From Mucidula mucida (Eukaryota > Basidiomycota > Agaricomycetes > Agaricales > Physalacriaceae): a DNA stretch of 62,271 nt. How positions within the stretch are numbered: the stretch's first letter is position 1; each line of letters starts with the position of its first letter. The notes beneath the pieces are model-generated. The model was not told the DNA's origin, searched no databases, and worked only from the letters and a program-made list of their open reading frames with translations. Positions 33,367 to 45,200 of this stretch are shown here, piece after piece. Made by a program: the position numbers and the translations under genes. The stretch is from positions 1-62,271 of the forward strand of contig JADNYV010000210.1 in the NCBI GenBank assembly GCA_015501055.1, written 5' to 3'.

Positions 33367-33894
33367 TGTTAGCAACTGACTAAGCCACAAGACTCAACCA
33401 GGTACCACAGCAAGAACTAAAGAGAAAACGTTCGCGTTCGTAAGACTAGGCTAGGCCAGGTGTATAAACGAGATCGGAACTAAAGTACAATGATACTATA
33501 CTACTGCTTATATACTAGTAAGCCTGTGTTTGGGACTCCTTGTCCATACATGTTTCCGCTAGGGATAACTCCACGCCCTTGACCCAGTGTTGTATGATAC
33601 TAGTCTATGAAACCATTAAATACGAGTGGTAACTGCATGTAAGTAATAATACTGAAACGACCATGTGTACTACGAGTGTCGGTGGTGTGTATACAATAGG
33701 AAGTCCATGAGGTGTCGGCATGTATGATGTCATCCATGTGTTGGGTGTGTGTCCGACATGAGTACGGCTTCGGTAATGAAAAGGAGTACGATCGGTGACG
33801 AAACAGATGATGAAACAGTCCGTTGGTTGATAAGACAAGCCCCCGATAAGATATGATAAGATGTGAGAATGTGAAAATATGGCGATTCATAACA
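33367..33894 (-). repeat. E2 5' LTR (Gypsy-B)
   Basis: 528 bp on the minus strand. The self-primer pair is exact: the LTR carries AGTTCCGATC (minus strand, 33472-33481), and its complement on the element RNA lies just inside the LTR at 33354-33363. Confidence 0.95.
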
Positions 33895-34307
33895 GTCTTG
33901 GCGTGATCATCATGCACGTCGAGACTGCGCACTTGTTGTCACGGATCCTGCACAGCTGGGCTTTGCTGGGCTCAGTGTCGTCCGTGTATTTCTGCTCTTC
34001 TCGTTCACACACGGGAGCCGGACATTTCTGTGTGCGCTGGTTCAGTGGTATAAGAAGCATGGGACTCGCCCAGATGCCACAACGGGGATGTGGGTTGTGA
34101 AGCCGGAGCATTATCCTGGGGACGGCCTGTACTGTCGGTCATTCATTTGGAGACTCTCATTCGCGCCGCCATCTGTTGCCCATGTTCGGTAAGACTAAAA
34201 TACCACGTAAGCTTGAGTACCATCATACATTAGACATATTTAAAGCTTCTATGTAAGTAATTATGCTGACCATCATATGAATGAGATTATTTAACAGTTC
34301 TTCTTGG

Positions 34308-34445
34308 CTGAGTATAGATTGTTGTCATGTAGGTATAGAGTGGTTAAGGAGAGTTAGATCAGAAAGTATAGACAAAAACAGTGAGTATAGATTTCGAAAT
34401 CACCTCGTCTATACTTGCTAGACTTTTCTATGCTGTCTATACCCT
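34308..34445. repeat. Right subterminal motif cluster
   Basis: At least six GTATAGA/TCTATAC motifs in both orientations (for example near 34310, 34332, 34360, 34383, 34407 and 34435), mirroring the left end. Confidence 0.75.
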
Positions 34446-34471
34446 TCTACATACCTTGTGATTTACTGATG
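34436..34471 (-). repeat. Plavaka transposon right terminal inverted repeat
   Basis: Reads GTCTATACCCTTCTACATAC then CTTGTGATTTACTGATG, the reverse complement of the left end with few differences. Confidence 0.85.
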
Positions 34472-34805
34472 AGGCAAAGTAGTCAAAGCATCCCTGCCGC
34501 CCGTAAAGGAAGCTCTTTCTCACGCGAGGCAAAGAGAAAGTTGTCATAGTTCGCTTTCAATTTCTCTATTTAAACTATACATGCACAGAGAGCATATATA
34601 TCATTCACAGTCCTCTTTAACTAGACGCTCCATCAATATAACCTTGCGCAAACTATAACATCCGGGCTCCCAGATCTTGATCTCTCCCGCAAGACATCCT
34701 GATTTTCCTCGCGAGCAAGATTCAACTGCAGTGTATTTTTCGCCATATCCAGGACTTGATCGCCTTTCCATTATCCAAAAATCTGGACATATCCGAGCGG
34801 TCCTC
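34472..34805. other. Short interval between Plavaka right end and E3
   Basis: No feature recognised. A minus-strand frame of about 65 codons is open from 34804 down to about 34608 but matches nothing I know. It may be what remains of the sequence E3 landed in. Confidence 0.35.
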
Positions 34806-35333
34806 TGTTAGCGACTGACTAAGCCACGAGACTCAACCAGGTACCACAGCAAGAACTAAGAAGGAAAAATGTTCGCGTTCGTAAGACTAGGCTAGGCCAG
34901 GTGTATAAACGAGATCGGAACTAAAGTACAATGATACTACACTACTGCTTATATACTAGTAAGTCTGTGTTTGAGACTCCTTGTCCATACGCGTTTCTAC
35001 TAGGGATGCTCCACGCCCTTGACCCAGTGTTGTATGCTACTAGTCCGTGAAACCATTAAATACGAGTGGTGACTGCATGTAAGTAATAATACTGAAATGT
35101 CCATGTGTGCTACGAGTGTCGGCGGTGTGTATACAATAGGGAGTCCATGAGGTATCGGCATGTATGATGTCATCCATGTGTTGGGCATGTGTCCGACATG
35201 AGTACGGCTTCGGTAATGAAAAGGGTATGATCGGTGACGAAACAGATGATGAAACGGTCCGTTGGTTGATAAGACAAGGCTCCCGATAAGATATGATAAG
35301 ATGTGAAAGTGTGAAAATATGGCATTCATAACA
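34806..35333 (-). repeat. E3 3' LTR (Gypsy-B)
   Basis: 528 bp, next to the same TCACCCCCTCCTTAAGG purine-tract complement. Confidence 0.95.
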
Positions 35334-35344
35334 TCACCCCCTCC

Positions 35345-38300
35345 TTAAGGCGCAAGTTCCATTCTGCGCCAGATTTGCTCCATGAGGGCCGCAGAGGGTA
35401 GCGTGACATCAATAGGTTCGGTGTCAGGCGGTGGCATGGGTCGGAATAGGTGTGATGGAAATTGCGACATGGGGACTTCATGCGAGCAAGCGCAGGTGGC
35501 TTCGGCTTTTTCGGGTACTGCTGGTGGAAATCGCGAATGGCTTCGTCGGCATTCTTGAGATTGCATGCCGGTTCCCATGTCTGTTCGTGTGTGCCATAAC
35601 CCTTCCAGTGAACCTTGTATTGAAAACCCCCGCGGTACTTCCGGGAATTCACCACTTTCTCAACCTCCCATTCCGGTTCGGCTCCTTCCAGCACAGGTGG
35701 TGGACGCGTGTCTCGGGGTTGCGTCGGAAATTGCGGCTCGTGGTAAGGCGTCAACAGAGCCTCATTGAACACGGGATGGATGCTTTTCCACGTGTGAGGA
35801 ATCTGGAGCTTGTAAGAGCTCGTCCCGACTTTCTTGATCACTTTGAACGGCCCGAAGCGTTTGTCATCGAGCTTCTTCATTGGTCGGTCCGTGCTGAGAT
35901 TCGTCCCTTCCAGCCATACTTTGTCGCCTTCCTTGTACTCTACTGCCTCTGTCCGCTTCCTGTCATAAAACCGTTTCATGTCCTCTTTGCCATCTTCAAT
36001 GCGACCCCACTTCGTCCCATGTTTTCCTCATGCCGTCGGCAAACTCCTGCGCAGTCTCGTTTCTCGATGCCGTTTTCGGAGCGGTGCCTTTGTAGGGGTG
36101 TCTGCCCATGTCTGCAAAGAACGGAGTGACCTTGGTTGCCGAGTGTACCCGATCGTTGTAAACGAATTCGGCAGAGGGTAACCATTCATGCCAGTCGTTC
36201 TGATGGTAATTGACGAATAACCGTAAGAAATGTTCTATCTCTTGGTTCAACCGTTCCGTCTGCCCATTTGCCTGTGGATGGTACGCCGTCGTGAAGTTCC
36301 CTTCAATGCCCAACAGCCGGTATAACTCCTTCATGAAACGCGAGTGGTATTGCGGACCTCGATCGTGTATCATCTGTCGCGGCAATCCATGTATGGGGAA
36401 GATTCGATCGCGGTAAATACGAGCCATGCCTTCTGACGTCAGGGTGGTGTGTGTTGGTATAATGCGTAACCGCTTTGTGAAATGGTCCACAAACGTGCTG
36501 ATCGCATTGTATCCTCCCGACTCCGGCAACTCGCCGATCATGTCCGTCCCAACTTCTCCCATGGTTCGCTTGGTACGTCTATAGGATGGAGGGGTGCAGC
36601 CGGTTTTGTGCGATGTGACTTTGTAACTTGGCATTTTTGACACCCTTCCACGTATTCGCGGACGTCTCGGCTAATTCCTGGCCACCAATAGGTGCGTGTG
36701 ATCAACTCGAGAGTCTTGTACCGTCCCGGATGCCCTGCAAGCTGTGCATCATGATGCATTCCAATAACTTTTCCCCGCAATTCCTTGTCCTTCGGTATGT
36801 AAATACGATCTTTCCATATAATAAGTCCATTTTCCTTCTCTTCCCATCCTTTTTCTTTGTTTTCTAATGCTTTTTGTACGTATCTGTCCTTGTTTCCTTT
36901 TCTTTGTTTGATTTTGTTAAGTAATTCGTCCTCCGGTGTAGCTACTGTATGTAAAGAAAATTGAATTTGTGATATAAAAAACTCCGGTTTTAGTAAAACA
37001 ACGTTTTCGTTATCTTTTTCCCCCTTCTCAAGGCCTGTCATCCTTGACAAGGCATCAGCTTTCCCCATCGTCTTGCCCGGCTTGTGAATCATCTGTATGT
37101 CATACTCCGCCAACTCCGTAACCCATCTCGCCTGCCTCCGATTCAACTTCTGTGGCTTCCGGAAGTACTGAAGGTTTTGATGATCGGTAAACACCTCCAC
37201 CGTCTCCTTGCTCCTAGGAGATATTGTCTCCAGTCGTCAATCGAGTCCATAATAGCCATCATCTCTTTGTCGTAGATCTCATAATTGCGCTCACTTCGTT
37301 CAGCGCGCGAGATCGGAAAGCTACTGGTCTCCATTTTCCGTCAACCAACTGGGAAAGAACCGCCCCGTTGCATAGTTCGAGGAGTCTGCCTCGACTCGAA
37401 ACTTGCCGTCGTCGCGTGGTACGATCAGAACGGGTTCTTCCGTCATCCTCCGTTTCAACTCCTCAAACGCCTCATGCTGCTCCATGCCCCAAACCCACTC
37501 GCCCTTCCCGGTTAGCGATGTCAATGGCTTCGCTACTCCCGCAAATCCCCGGATGAAACGTCGGTAGAAGTTGCAGAAGCCCAGGAATGACTGTACTTCC
37601 TTCTTCTTCGTCGGCTCCTTCCATTCCTTCACTACGGCCACTTTTGCCGGATCCATCTTCACTTCTCCTCCTCCAACAATAACTCCTAAGTAATCTACAG
37701 TATGTGCCTCAAAACTACATTTCTCGGGTTTTAAATACAACTTATTTACTCGTAATATCTCTAATACCTTCGTACAATCTGTCTATGCTCCTCGAGAGTG
37801 TTCGTAAAGATAAGTATATCGTCTAGTAAACTATAACATGTCCGTCGTCAATCAACTCCTTCAGAATGTGATTCATGAACGATTGGAACGTTGCCGGCGA
37901 GTTTGTAAGTCCGAAGAACATGACTGAGGGCTCGAACAGGCCTCGGTTTGTTCTAAACGCCGCTTTCCACTCATCACCTTCTTTGATCCGGATGTTATTG
38001 TAACCCCATCGGACATCCATCTTTGTGAAAACCTTTGCTCCCTTCAACTTGTCGATAAGCTCCTGGATCAACGGCAAGGGGTATCGGTTCTTGATTGTCA
38101 TGTCGTTCAACTTCCGATAATCCTGTACTGGCCGAAGGCTTCCGTCCTTCTTTTTGACAAAGAAGAATGGTGACGCCATGGTGAAATTGATGGCCGTATG
38201 CGTCCCGTGCGTATGTTTTCCTCCAAGAACTCGTCTAATGCCTTCTGCTCGGATGGACTAAGGGGATAGACCTTGCAGTCAACCGGTTTGGAACCAGGCG

Positions 38301-39245
38301 TAAGTTCTATCGCGTGATCCCAGGGTCTTCGCTCCGGTAACTTGTCAAAGTCCGCCTTGCTGAATACATCGGAAAATTCCTCGATGTAAGGTGCAGCAGC
38401 GGATGAAGGCTGTTGTGATCTCAGCTTTTCACCGCTTTTGCGATAGTTGTCCCAGTCCATCCAGAACAAACGCTCTCCCTCTTCCAACTTCTCTTCTACG
38501 TCTTCTCCTTCATCTTCCGGCGAGTGTACTCGGGTAGATAGCCGCAGCGGTCTGGGCATCGATCAAAGTCAATGTGGATTCCGTCCAGTTGATCGTGGGG
38601 TTGTGATATCGTAGCCAATCTAGCCCCAAAAAGATACTTGTTTTGCCGAGATTGGTGACGGCCAACTCAATCTTTTCGCGTGATCTCCGATCTTCATCCG
38701 GACCTCCACAAACCTTCGATTGCTCCTCCCTCGTTTAGGGTTCCATCCGCATTGTAGACAGGGAGCTTGACCGGTAACTCCTTGATCGGGAGTCCGTTCT
38801 TCTCGACGAATTCTTTATTGACACAAGAACCCGTTGCTCCACTGTCAAGAAGGGCACTCGTTTCCCATTCAGAGCCTGTGTGTACGCTCTCTATGGTTAC
38901 TCGGAGTTTCATGTCCTGCCCCTTTGTTCCCCGGATGTACTTCCTCGACTTTTTCAACTCCGTCACAACTTCCACCGCAGCTTCCTTTGTCAACGCTCTG
39001 ATCGCCATCACCTTCTCCTCCGTCGCTTCTCTCTCTCTCCGCTCCGGCATCCATGCTCTCAAATTCCCACTGCTCTCGACACGTCATCCTCTCTTAGCCG
39101 TTGTGCGATCCACTCGGGCGTATTTGGCTCAAATCTTTCTTTCGCAGGTTTTGGTGGTAAAGTCGTCGATGATATTTTAGGTGTTCAGTACCGTACTGTA
39201 AATAGATTCTGCATCTGACGACTTTCCCTTGATGACTGCTCCGGC
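35345..39245 (-). pseudogene. pol: E3 protease-RT-RNase H-integrase-chromodomain, frameshifted
   Basis: Protease: ALLDSGATGSCVN near 38845. [16 protein letters not shown] near 38179 and YLDDI lost to an indel near 37820. RNase H and the integrase zinc finger (AGHPGRYKT, CQKCQ) lie in 37200-36640. The DDE core (FVDHFTKRL, HDRGPQYHS, ANGQTERLNQE) lies in 36540-35996. The chromodomain, EPEWEVEKVVNSRKY and HWKGYGTHEQTWEP, is intact in 35690-35560, followed by a Pro-rich tail to the stop at 35345. At least five single-base frame changes are present. Confidence 0.85.
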
Positions 39246-39255
39246 AGGACTGCGT

Positions 39256-40183
39256 CTACTGCGGGAGCTTCGCAAAACCCAACTCTTCGGCCAGCTTCTT
39301 CTTCTCCTCGTCATTCATTTCGGTCCATAAACCCCGAATCGTCTGGGGTCGACCCTTCTTCGGACAGAACCTGCTGACGTGGCCGTGTTCGCCACAGCTG
39401 AAGCAAAGTCCTCTTCGACGTGCGTTGTCGATGTCCATCGGCCTGCCGGCTCCTCCATAGGTAACGCCGGTGGCATCTCGTCGTGTGTCGGCATCGGGGG
39501 TGGGTTCGTAGGATTGGCTCTCGATGTAGCCGCCTGCGGAGCTAGGGGCCGGGCCTGCATGCCGGACCTCTTGCTCGCCGCCCGCCTTCTCCACAGCTGA
39601 TCGATCTGAAGGATCTGTGCCTTCCAATCCTTGTACTTCTCTGGCAACCCGTCTCGGCTGCCATAGATCTGGTCGATGATCTTCTCGTTGACGTTGGTCT
39701 CGAGAAGTCGCACGACGAATGCGTCATCCTTCGAGTATCCTGCCTGAGTGAGCAGGACCTCGAACTTCTGGAAGAAATCTTGAGCGGTGTCTTGCCCCTG
39801 GCGCAACCGCTCGATCTGGTCTTGCGCGTCTCGCGCGAGGTTGGAATCCACAAATCGCTCCTTCAAGTCTTCCTTGAACTCCGTCCAAGAGACTGTCCAT
39901 TCCTCTTCTTCCTCGTCGAAGTTCTGGTCCGAGTAGTTCTGGACCCATGCATCAACGTGATCTCCTCGGATGTAGGAGAGAACAACATCAATCCTTTCGG
40001 AGTCCGATGTGAGGTTATTCTTCTTGTCACGGATGTATGTGAACATCGATCGCCACCAGCTCTTGTACTTGGACTTGTCCCCGTCATAGTCATAAGGCTT
40101 GTTGACAAGGGATCGGCCTTTGATTTCGACATCGGCGTGATGAGGGGTGTGTGATGAGCGGCTTCGGGTGCTTCGTTGGACAT
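39256..40183 (-). pseudogene. gag: E3 gag with intact CCHC zinc knuckle
   Basis: Starts MSNEAPEAAHHTP (ATG at 40181-40183). The core is open in 40046-39315. The C-terminus, in another frame down to 39256, has CFSCGEHGHVSRFC, a canonical CX2CX4HX4C nucleocapsid knuckle. Two frame changes, near 40045 and near 39480, separate start, core and knuckle. E3 is the best reference for what E1 deleted. Confidence 0.85.
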
Positions 40184-40777
40184 GATGGATCGGGGTGATG
40201 GGATCGGAGAGTGAAAGGGTGAAAGTGGGGATATGGGTGATGCGGATTTGGATGAAACGGGTGAGGGAATAGAGGTTTGGATGAATAGGGAGGGATCGCC
40301 TAGATCTAAATAGAATCCAGGACTTGGTAGGGTGGGGAATGATGATGTGTATCGTAAGGTAAGTAAAGTAGGTAGGTATCGTAACTGTCTACACTATTTT
40401 ACCGACTACTGACTACGTATCTACGGAGCCCAAGAGCTCGTCACAAGTTCGCAATTGCCCAGCCGACGTCCCTCTGGTGTGAGGTAAGCCGAAGTTTTCC
40501 TGGGAACGGGGGTTGACCCGTAAACAGCGCCCACTGAAGTGCAACTGCCAAAAGTTCGTTCTCGTGAGAGCGGCTACTTCCAGCACCCGGGCAGTTATCT
40601 CTAACTGTTAGCCGGCGCTACTGGGACCAATACACATGTATGCGGACGTGCGCTGGGATTAGAATCCGTCGATCTGTAAACAGGAAAGGGGATGGGGAAT
40701 GTGCGATGATCAAACAGCGAAGTGCTGATCGACGATCAGGGATGTGTGGTAGGTGGTAGAAAGTAGTTCCGATCTTC

Positions 40778-41307
40778 TGTTAGCGACTGACTAAGCCACG
40801 AGACTCAACCAGGTACCACAGCAAGAAACTAAGGAAGAAAGCGTTCGCGTTCGTAAGACTAGGCTAGGCCAGGTGTATAAACGAGATCGGAACTAAAGTA
40901 CAATGATACTACACTACTGCTTATATACTAGTAAGCCTGTGTTTGGGACTCCTTGTCCATACGTGTTTCCGCTAGGGATAACTCCACACCCTTGACCCAG
41001 TGTTGTATGCTACTAGTCCGTGAAACCATTAAATACAAGTGGTAACTGCATGTAAGTAATAATACTGAAACGACCATGTGTGCTACGAGTGTCGGTGGTG
41101 TGTATACAATGGGGAGTCCATGAGGTGTCGGCATGTATGATGTCATCCATGTGTTAGGCATGTGTCCAACATGAGTACGGCTTCGGTAATGAACAGGAGT
41201 ATGATCGGTGACGAAACAGATGATGAAACAGTCCGTTGGTTGATAAGACAAGGCCCCGATAAGATATGATAAGATGTGAAAGTGTGAAAATATGGCCATT
41301 CATAACA
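40778..41307 (-). repeat. E3 5' LTR (Gypsy-B)
   Basis: 530 bp. The self-primer pair is exact: 40885-40894 in the LTR and 40765-40774 just inside it. Confidence 0.95.
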
Positions 41308-42180
41308 GCAGGTAGACTCATTAAGCACAGAGTTATACGGGTACTGTTAGCGACTGACTAAGCCACGAGACTCAACCAGGTACCACAGCAAGAACTAAGG
41401 AAGAAAGTGTTTGCGTTCGTAAGGCTAGGCTAGGCCAGGCGTATAAACGAGATCGGAACTAAAGTACAATGATGCTACGCTACTGCTTATATACTAGTAA
41501 GTCTGTGTTTGGGACTCCTTGTCCATACATATTTCCGCTAGGGTTAACTCCACGCCCTTGACCCAGTGTTGTATGCTACTAGTCCGTGAAACCATTAAAT
41601 ACGAGTGGTAACTGCATGTAAGTAATAATACTGAAACAACCATATGTGCTATAAATATTGGTGGTGTGTATACAATAGGAAGTCCATAAGGTATCGGCAT
41701 GTATGATGTCATCCATGTGTTGGGCGTGTGTCCAACATGAGTACGGCTTCGGTAATGGAAAGGAGTATGATTGGTGACGAAACAGAGGATGAAACAGTCC
41801 GTTGGTTGATAAGACAAGGCCCCAATAAGATATGATCAGATGTGAAAATGTGAAAATATGGCAATTCATAACAGGTACTGTCCCCGTGCGTACAATGCCA
41901 TCTCAGTCCTAAATGTCTCCACACATTGAGTACCTTTTCCTTCCCAAACCTTGAATGCTGGCTGTCCGCCATGCTGGACTTCCTTCTGGATAAGACTGCC
42001 CAGATGCGCGAATAGCTCCTTGTGAATCGTACGGTACTTGATTCCACGTAGATGCTCGGCATCTGAAACTGACATAGGCGCTGTCTCGGGCTTGAAGATG
42101 CCGCCATCTGAGTATAAATTGGCTGAAAAATTTCTGGCATTTTGGTAACGTGATGGAACTGCACATTGTGTAACTTACAA
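41308..42180 (-). pseudogene. Unrecognised coding fragment interrupted by E3 and a solo LTR
   Basis: On the minus strand, 42110-41874 encodes a clean frame (GGIFKPETAPMSVSDAEH, RTIHKELFAHLGSL, TQCVETFRTEMALYARGQ). It resumes in phase on the other side of the solo LTR for about 12 codons (PYNSVLNESTC) before E3. An apparent intron end (TTTTTCAG) lies near 42120. I do not recognise the family. It is divergently arranged with the CACTA-like transposase and may be that element's partner gene. Confidence 0.5.
41345..41873 (-). repeat. Solo Gypsy-B LTR with TSD GGTAC
   Basis: 529-bp lone LTR in minus orientation, flanked by GGTAC at 41340-41344 and 41874-41878. A clean duplication means a full insertion later collapsed by LTR-LTR recombination. 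It lies 37 bp from E3. Confidence 0.95.
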
Positions 42181-42262
42181 CCCTCGAGATGGCTTGGTAA
42201 ATTACCAGTAAAACACAGTCACGTGACGCGTAAATTACGTGTAAAATGACATGCAGTAAAGA

Positions 42263-45200
42263 ACAAGCTGTTTCTTCCGCCACCCTAGTGCTGGCGCTGC
42301 AGGCGGTTCGCAAAAGCGTGCACGGGCATCCAAATCAGATCCAGATTCGCCGGAGTGGTATCCTTGGAAGGATAAGATTGTATGTGTGAGATATTCGCTA
42401 TATCCGTTCCCACTAAACATCAGCCAGACATGTACTCTCAATATATTAATGCATCTGCCGCGCTCAGTTTTCTCGCAGGCCCAGCTGGACTTATTCCTAT
42501 GGCTACTGACTACCAATGACGTCGGCGATGTACCGTCTGTTCGCAGCATGAAGACACTGAACGAACGTCTTCAAAAGCTCTGTGGAATTGACACCACCAT
42601 GTATGAGGGTGCACACGGCAATGTTTACTATGTTAACAGCCTCTCCCAGATCATTGCTCAGGTATGTTCAAGAATGGTACACGCCTATGATACTGACTGC
42701 ATTTCTAGGAGATGGCCAATCCCAAAGTGCGATCACATCTGTCATTCTTCCCCGAGGACAGTGGGAAGAAAGTCTCTGAGGCATATCAGGCGAAGTGATG
42801 GCTCGATGAATTCCCCAATGATTTGGCCCCACCCATGATTCGCAAGGACATGTCCGACTACTTCCTTTTTGAGCCGACTATCCTCAATCACCATCGCAAA
42901 GAGTATTGCTTGCCTGTGCAGTGGTTTCGTTGAGGGACCTACATCTACGCAAAGTGCTGGAAGTTACAGGCGGCGTAATTGCAGATGAGTTTGAGGTTCA
43001 CAAGCAGCAACTCCACATGAATTTCCTGGATTTCTGCAACAACTTCAACCGGTACAATGCACCAGATCCTTGGCGTCTGCTTGGTGAGCCTTTCTTTTTT
43101 TTTCATTGTTCAGCGTAACTGACACAATCTCAGGTGTAGTTTCCAACCCACGTCTGCCTCCATCTGCGTGGAAACTGACAGATCCCGCTCAAGGAAATCA
43201 GTGGCACGTGAAAGCAAACGGACGGCGTGTGCTTTCTTTTCCGATTTGGATGTACTGTGATTATACTTCAGGCAACATTTCGAAGAAGTGGAACAAGCAT
43301 AACAGCTTCCTCTTCACGCCGGCCGGTCTCGCACGATCCGAAACTCACAAGGAGTACAATATCCACTTCCTGTGTACATCCAACCTAGCTGCACCCCTCG
43401 AGATGCTTGATGGTATAGCTGATCAAATTGCGTACATTTTCATTCATAGATCTGGACTTTTGCTAAAGAAACACTCAAGCATTGCGGAGAAGGCTGGTGT
43501 CGAGGCGTGGGACTGTCACTTTGAAGAAGAGGTTCTTACTATTCCCTGGGTTGTTGCGCTACTTGGCAACAATCCTATGCAAAGCGAGTTTGCGTGCCAC
43601 ATTGGTTTGCGTGGCAAATTGTTCTGTCACGTCTGTCGCGTGATGGGCAAGACGCAAGATCGTGAACGTGGCCATGTTGACGGTAACGAGAGTGATGATG
43701 AGGAGGAAGGAAATCTCAGCAACAACAATTTGAATGCACCCAAGAAGCAGAGCAAATTTGCCGAGTCATCTCAATAAGTAAAGGCTCGCATCCTGGAGTT
43801 TATTGAGGTAGAATTCCACTATCTTCTATACACATTTGGCTAACACGAGTTTTTGAAGCCAAGCACAGCAAGAAAAGGCTCTGAGACAGTTGCCACGCTA
43901 ACTGCCATGTTTAACGAGGCCGCGGTAGTTGGCTCAGAAATTTGTGTCAAGGGCATGCGAACAGCCAGCGGCACTAAGGAGACCTATCAAGACTTCTTCA
44001 TCCAAAAGCTATTTCAATCGCACAAGAGTAAACAAACTCAGCAGAGCAAGGCAGAGGCGTTGCGTTCTTGCATAACGAGTCTTCCTGATTGTGTTATGAG
44101 CCCCGTCTGGCGTCTCCAAGGTTTGCTGTCAGCTCATATCAAGCAATGATATACTGACAACTCTAGTAGGCCTGGATCCACATCAAGATACTCCTGTTGA
44201 AATTCTTCATGTTGTATTGCTTGGCTTTGTCAAGTACATGTGGCGGGACATCCTCAAGGTTCAACTCAACAAGAAACAAAGCAAACTTGACGAGTCGGAG
44301 CATAAACCCAGTTCCTTTGACACGAGTGGGCTTGGACTACCAGCGCTTAATGGTCACACACTTGTTAAATATGGCTTATCACTGACAGGCCGTGACTTTC
44401 GTACGATCGCGCAAGTTGCACCCTTTGTTTTGCGAGGATTGATCTTGGCGGAGTCGTATGAGACGTGGTTGTGTCTCTCAAAGCTCATTCCTATGATTTG
44501 GCAGACCGAAATCAGTGATATTGATGTCTACCTTGTAAGTGATTTCCCTATGCCTTGACAACTGACAATTGATATACAGCATCTAGGACGTGTTGACACG
44601 AGAAATTTGTGCATTTCTTGTTCTTGCTGCAAGGTGGTCTTCACGCTGGTTCAACAAACCAAAATTTCACATACTGGTGCACCTTCCAGAGCACATTTGC
44701 CGTTTCGGTCCAGCAATTCTCTTTGCAACTGAGGCTTTTGAATTGTTTAATGCAGTTATTTGCGGGAAAAGCGTCCACTCCAATCGCCTGGCTCCGTCAC
44801 GTGATATCGCGCTTGCTTTTGCCCAGGGCAATTGGATCCGCCACCTTCTTAGTGGCGGCAAATTTCGTGTGAAGCTCGAAGAAGCTGAACGAGCTCAGTT
44901 GATGTCATGTGGGCCAGGACCTCTTTGCATTGTCACTGCGCCGGACAGTACAATTGGTAAGTACCTTGGTCTTTTCCAAGCCGCTCTTCAATCCGCCGGT
45001 ACGTACATGTTCAGTCGTCATTCATCTTTGACTCTAAAGAGTTTTAGGAACCTGTGTTAATTCATCACATGCACCCATGCAATTTGCGCGCACACTGACA
45101 GGTTGTGCTTTCCTAACACTGGAGAACTACATGTCTCAGCAGCGCCATCACACCATGTTTCAAACTGCTCAGACACTTGTCTTAATGAATGGTGATCGTG

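Larger units (their letters stand above)
26847..33894 (-). mobile_element. E2: full-length Gypsy-B chromovirus, minus strand, with internal duplication
   Basis: 7048 bp between LTRs, flanked by GTCTT at 26842-26846 and 33895-33899. It contains all Gypsy-B regions and a 542-bp tandem duplication of the RNase H/integrase boundary (28707-29248 and 29249-29790). Several stops and indels make it non-coding as a whole. Confidence 0.95.
19233..34192 (+). pseudogene. Plavaka transposase, about nine exons, split by E1 and E2
   Basis: Exons: to 19280, 19336-19544, [E1], 24852-24890, 24941-25144, 25190-25418, 25461-25596, 25644-25819, 25877-25973, 26018-26543, 26596-26846, [E2], 33900-34192. All internal introns have GT..AG ends and 40-60 nt lengths. 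Hallmark Plavaka strings: DTIKYKTM, CYEIWYRDPDVV, NPDFADSFD, DPSNEGAM, KTTVSVGTGNVEYWPLYLS, PDGHYRRIIYDL, DYPEQVLL, WCPKCTALPGEL, LHQVVKGTFKDHL, FKQWTGDDSKVLMK, LPRQHSLVHYWRHIEEFGAP, ITESQHITAVKRPWRR and, after E2, TTGMWVVKPEH. Besides the insertions there is a 1-nt frameshift near 25090 and a phase break next to E2. The N-terminal start is not identified: the first exon lies within a few bases of the DUF6532 ATG, leaving a very short shared promoter or implying an N-terminal loss. Confidence 0.85.
16049..34468 (+). mobile_element. Plavaka-type DNA transposon carrying a DUF6532 gene; two nested LTR elements
   Basis: Ends are inverted repeats: CAGTAAATCACAAGG at 16049-16063 and its exact complement at 34454-34468. 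The match extends imperfectly inward about 20 bp on each side, ending in GTATAGAC. Identity can also be extended 3 bp outward (CATCAG/CTGATG), leaving a possible 2-bp target duplication of AT or AG. Both ends carry many GTATAGA/TCTATAC subterminal motifs, as in CACTA-like elements. Inside are a minus-strand DUF6532 gene and a plus-strand Plavaka transposase in head-to-head arrangement. E1 (19545-24846) and E2 (26847-33894) are later insertions. Subtracting them and their 5-bp duplications leaves about 6.1 kb. Plavaka transposases are known from fungal genomes; DUF6532 as its partner inside the same inverted repeats is my inference. Confidence 0.8.
34806..41307 (-). mobile_element. E3: Gypsy-B chromovirus, minus strand, without matching target duplication
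   Basis: 6502 bp, the undeleted, unduplicated length of the family. LTRs are at 34806-35333 and 40778-41307. The flanks are TCCTC on the left and GCAGG on the right, so no 5-bp duplication is present, unlike E1 and E2. Coding regions are complete in order but split by single-base indels. Confidence 0.9.

Noticed and set aside
41308..42180. TET/JBP dioxygenase partner of a KDZ-type transposon
   Set aside because: Such pairings are known in fungi, but I see no iron-binding HxD motif in this fragment.
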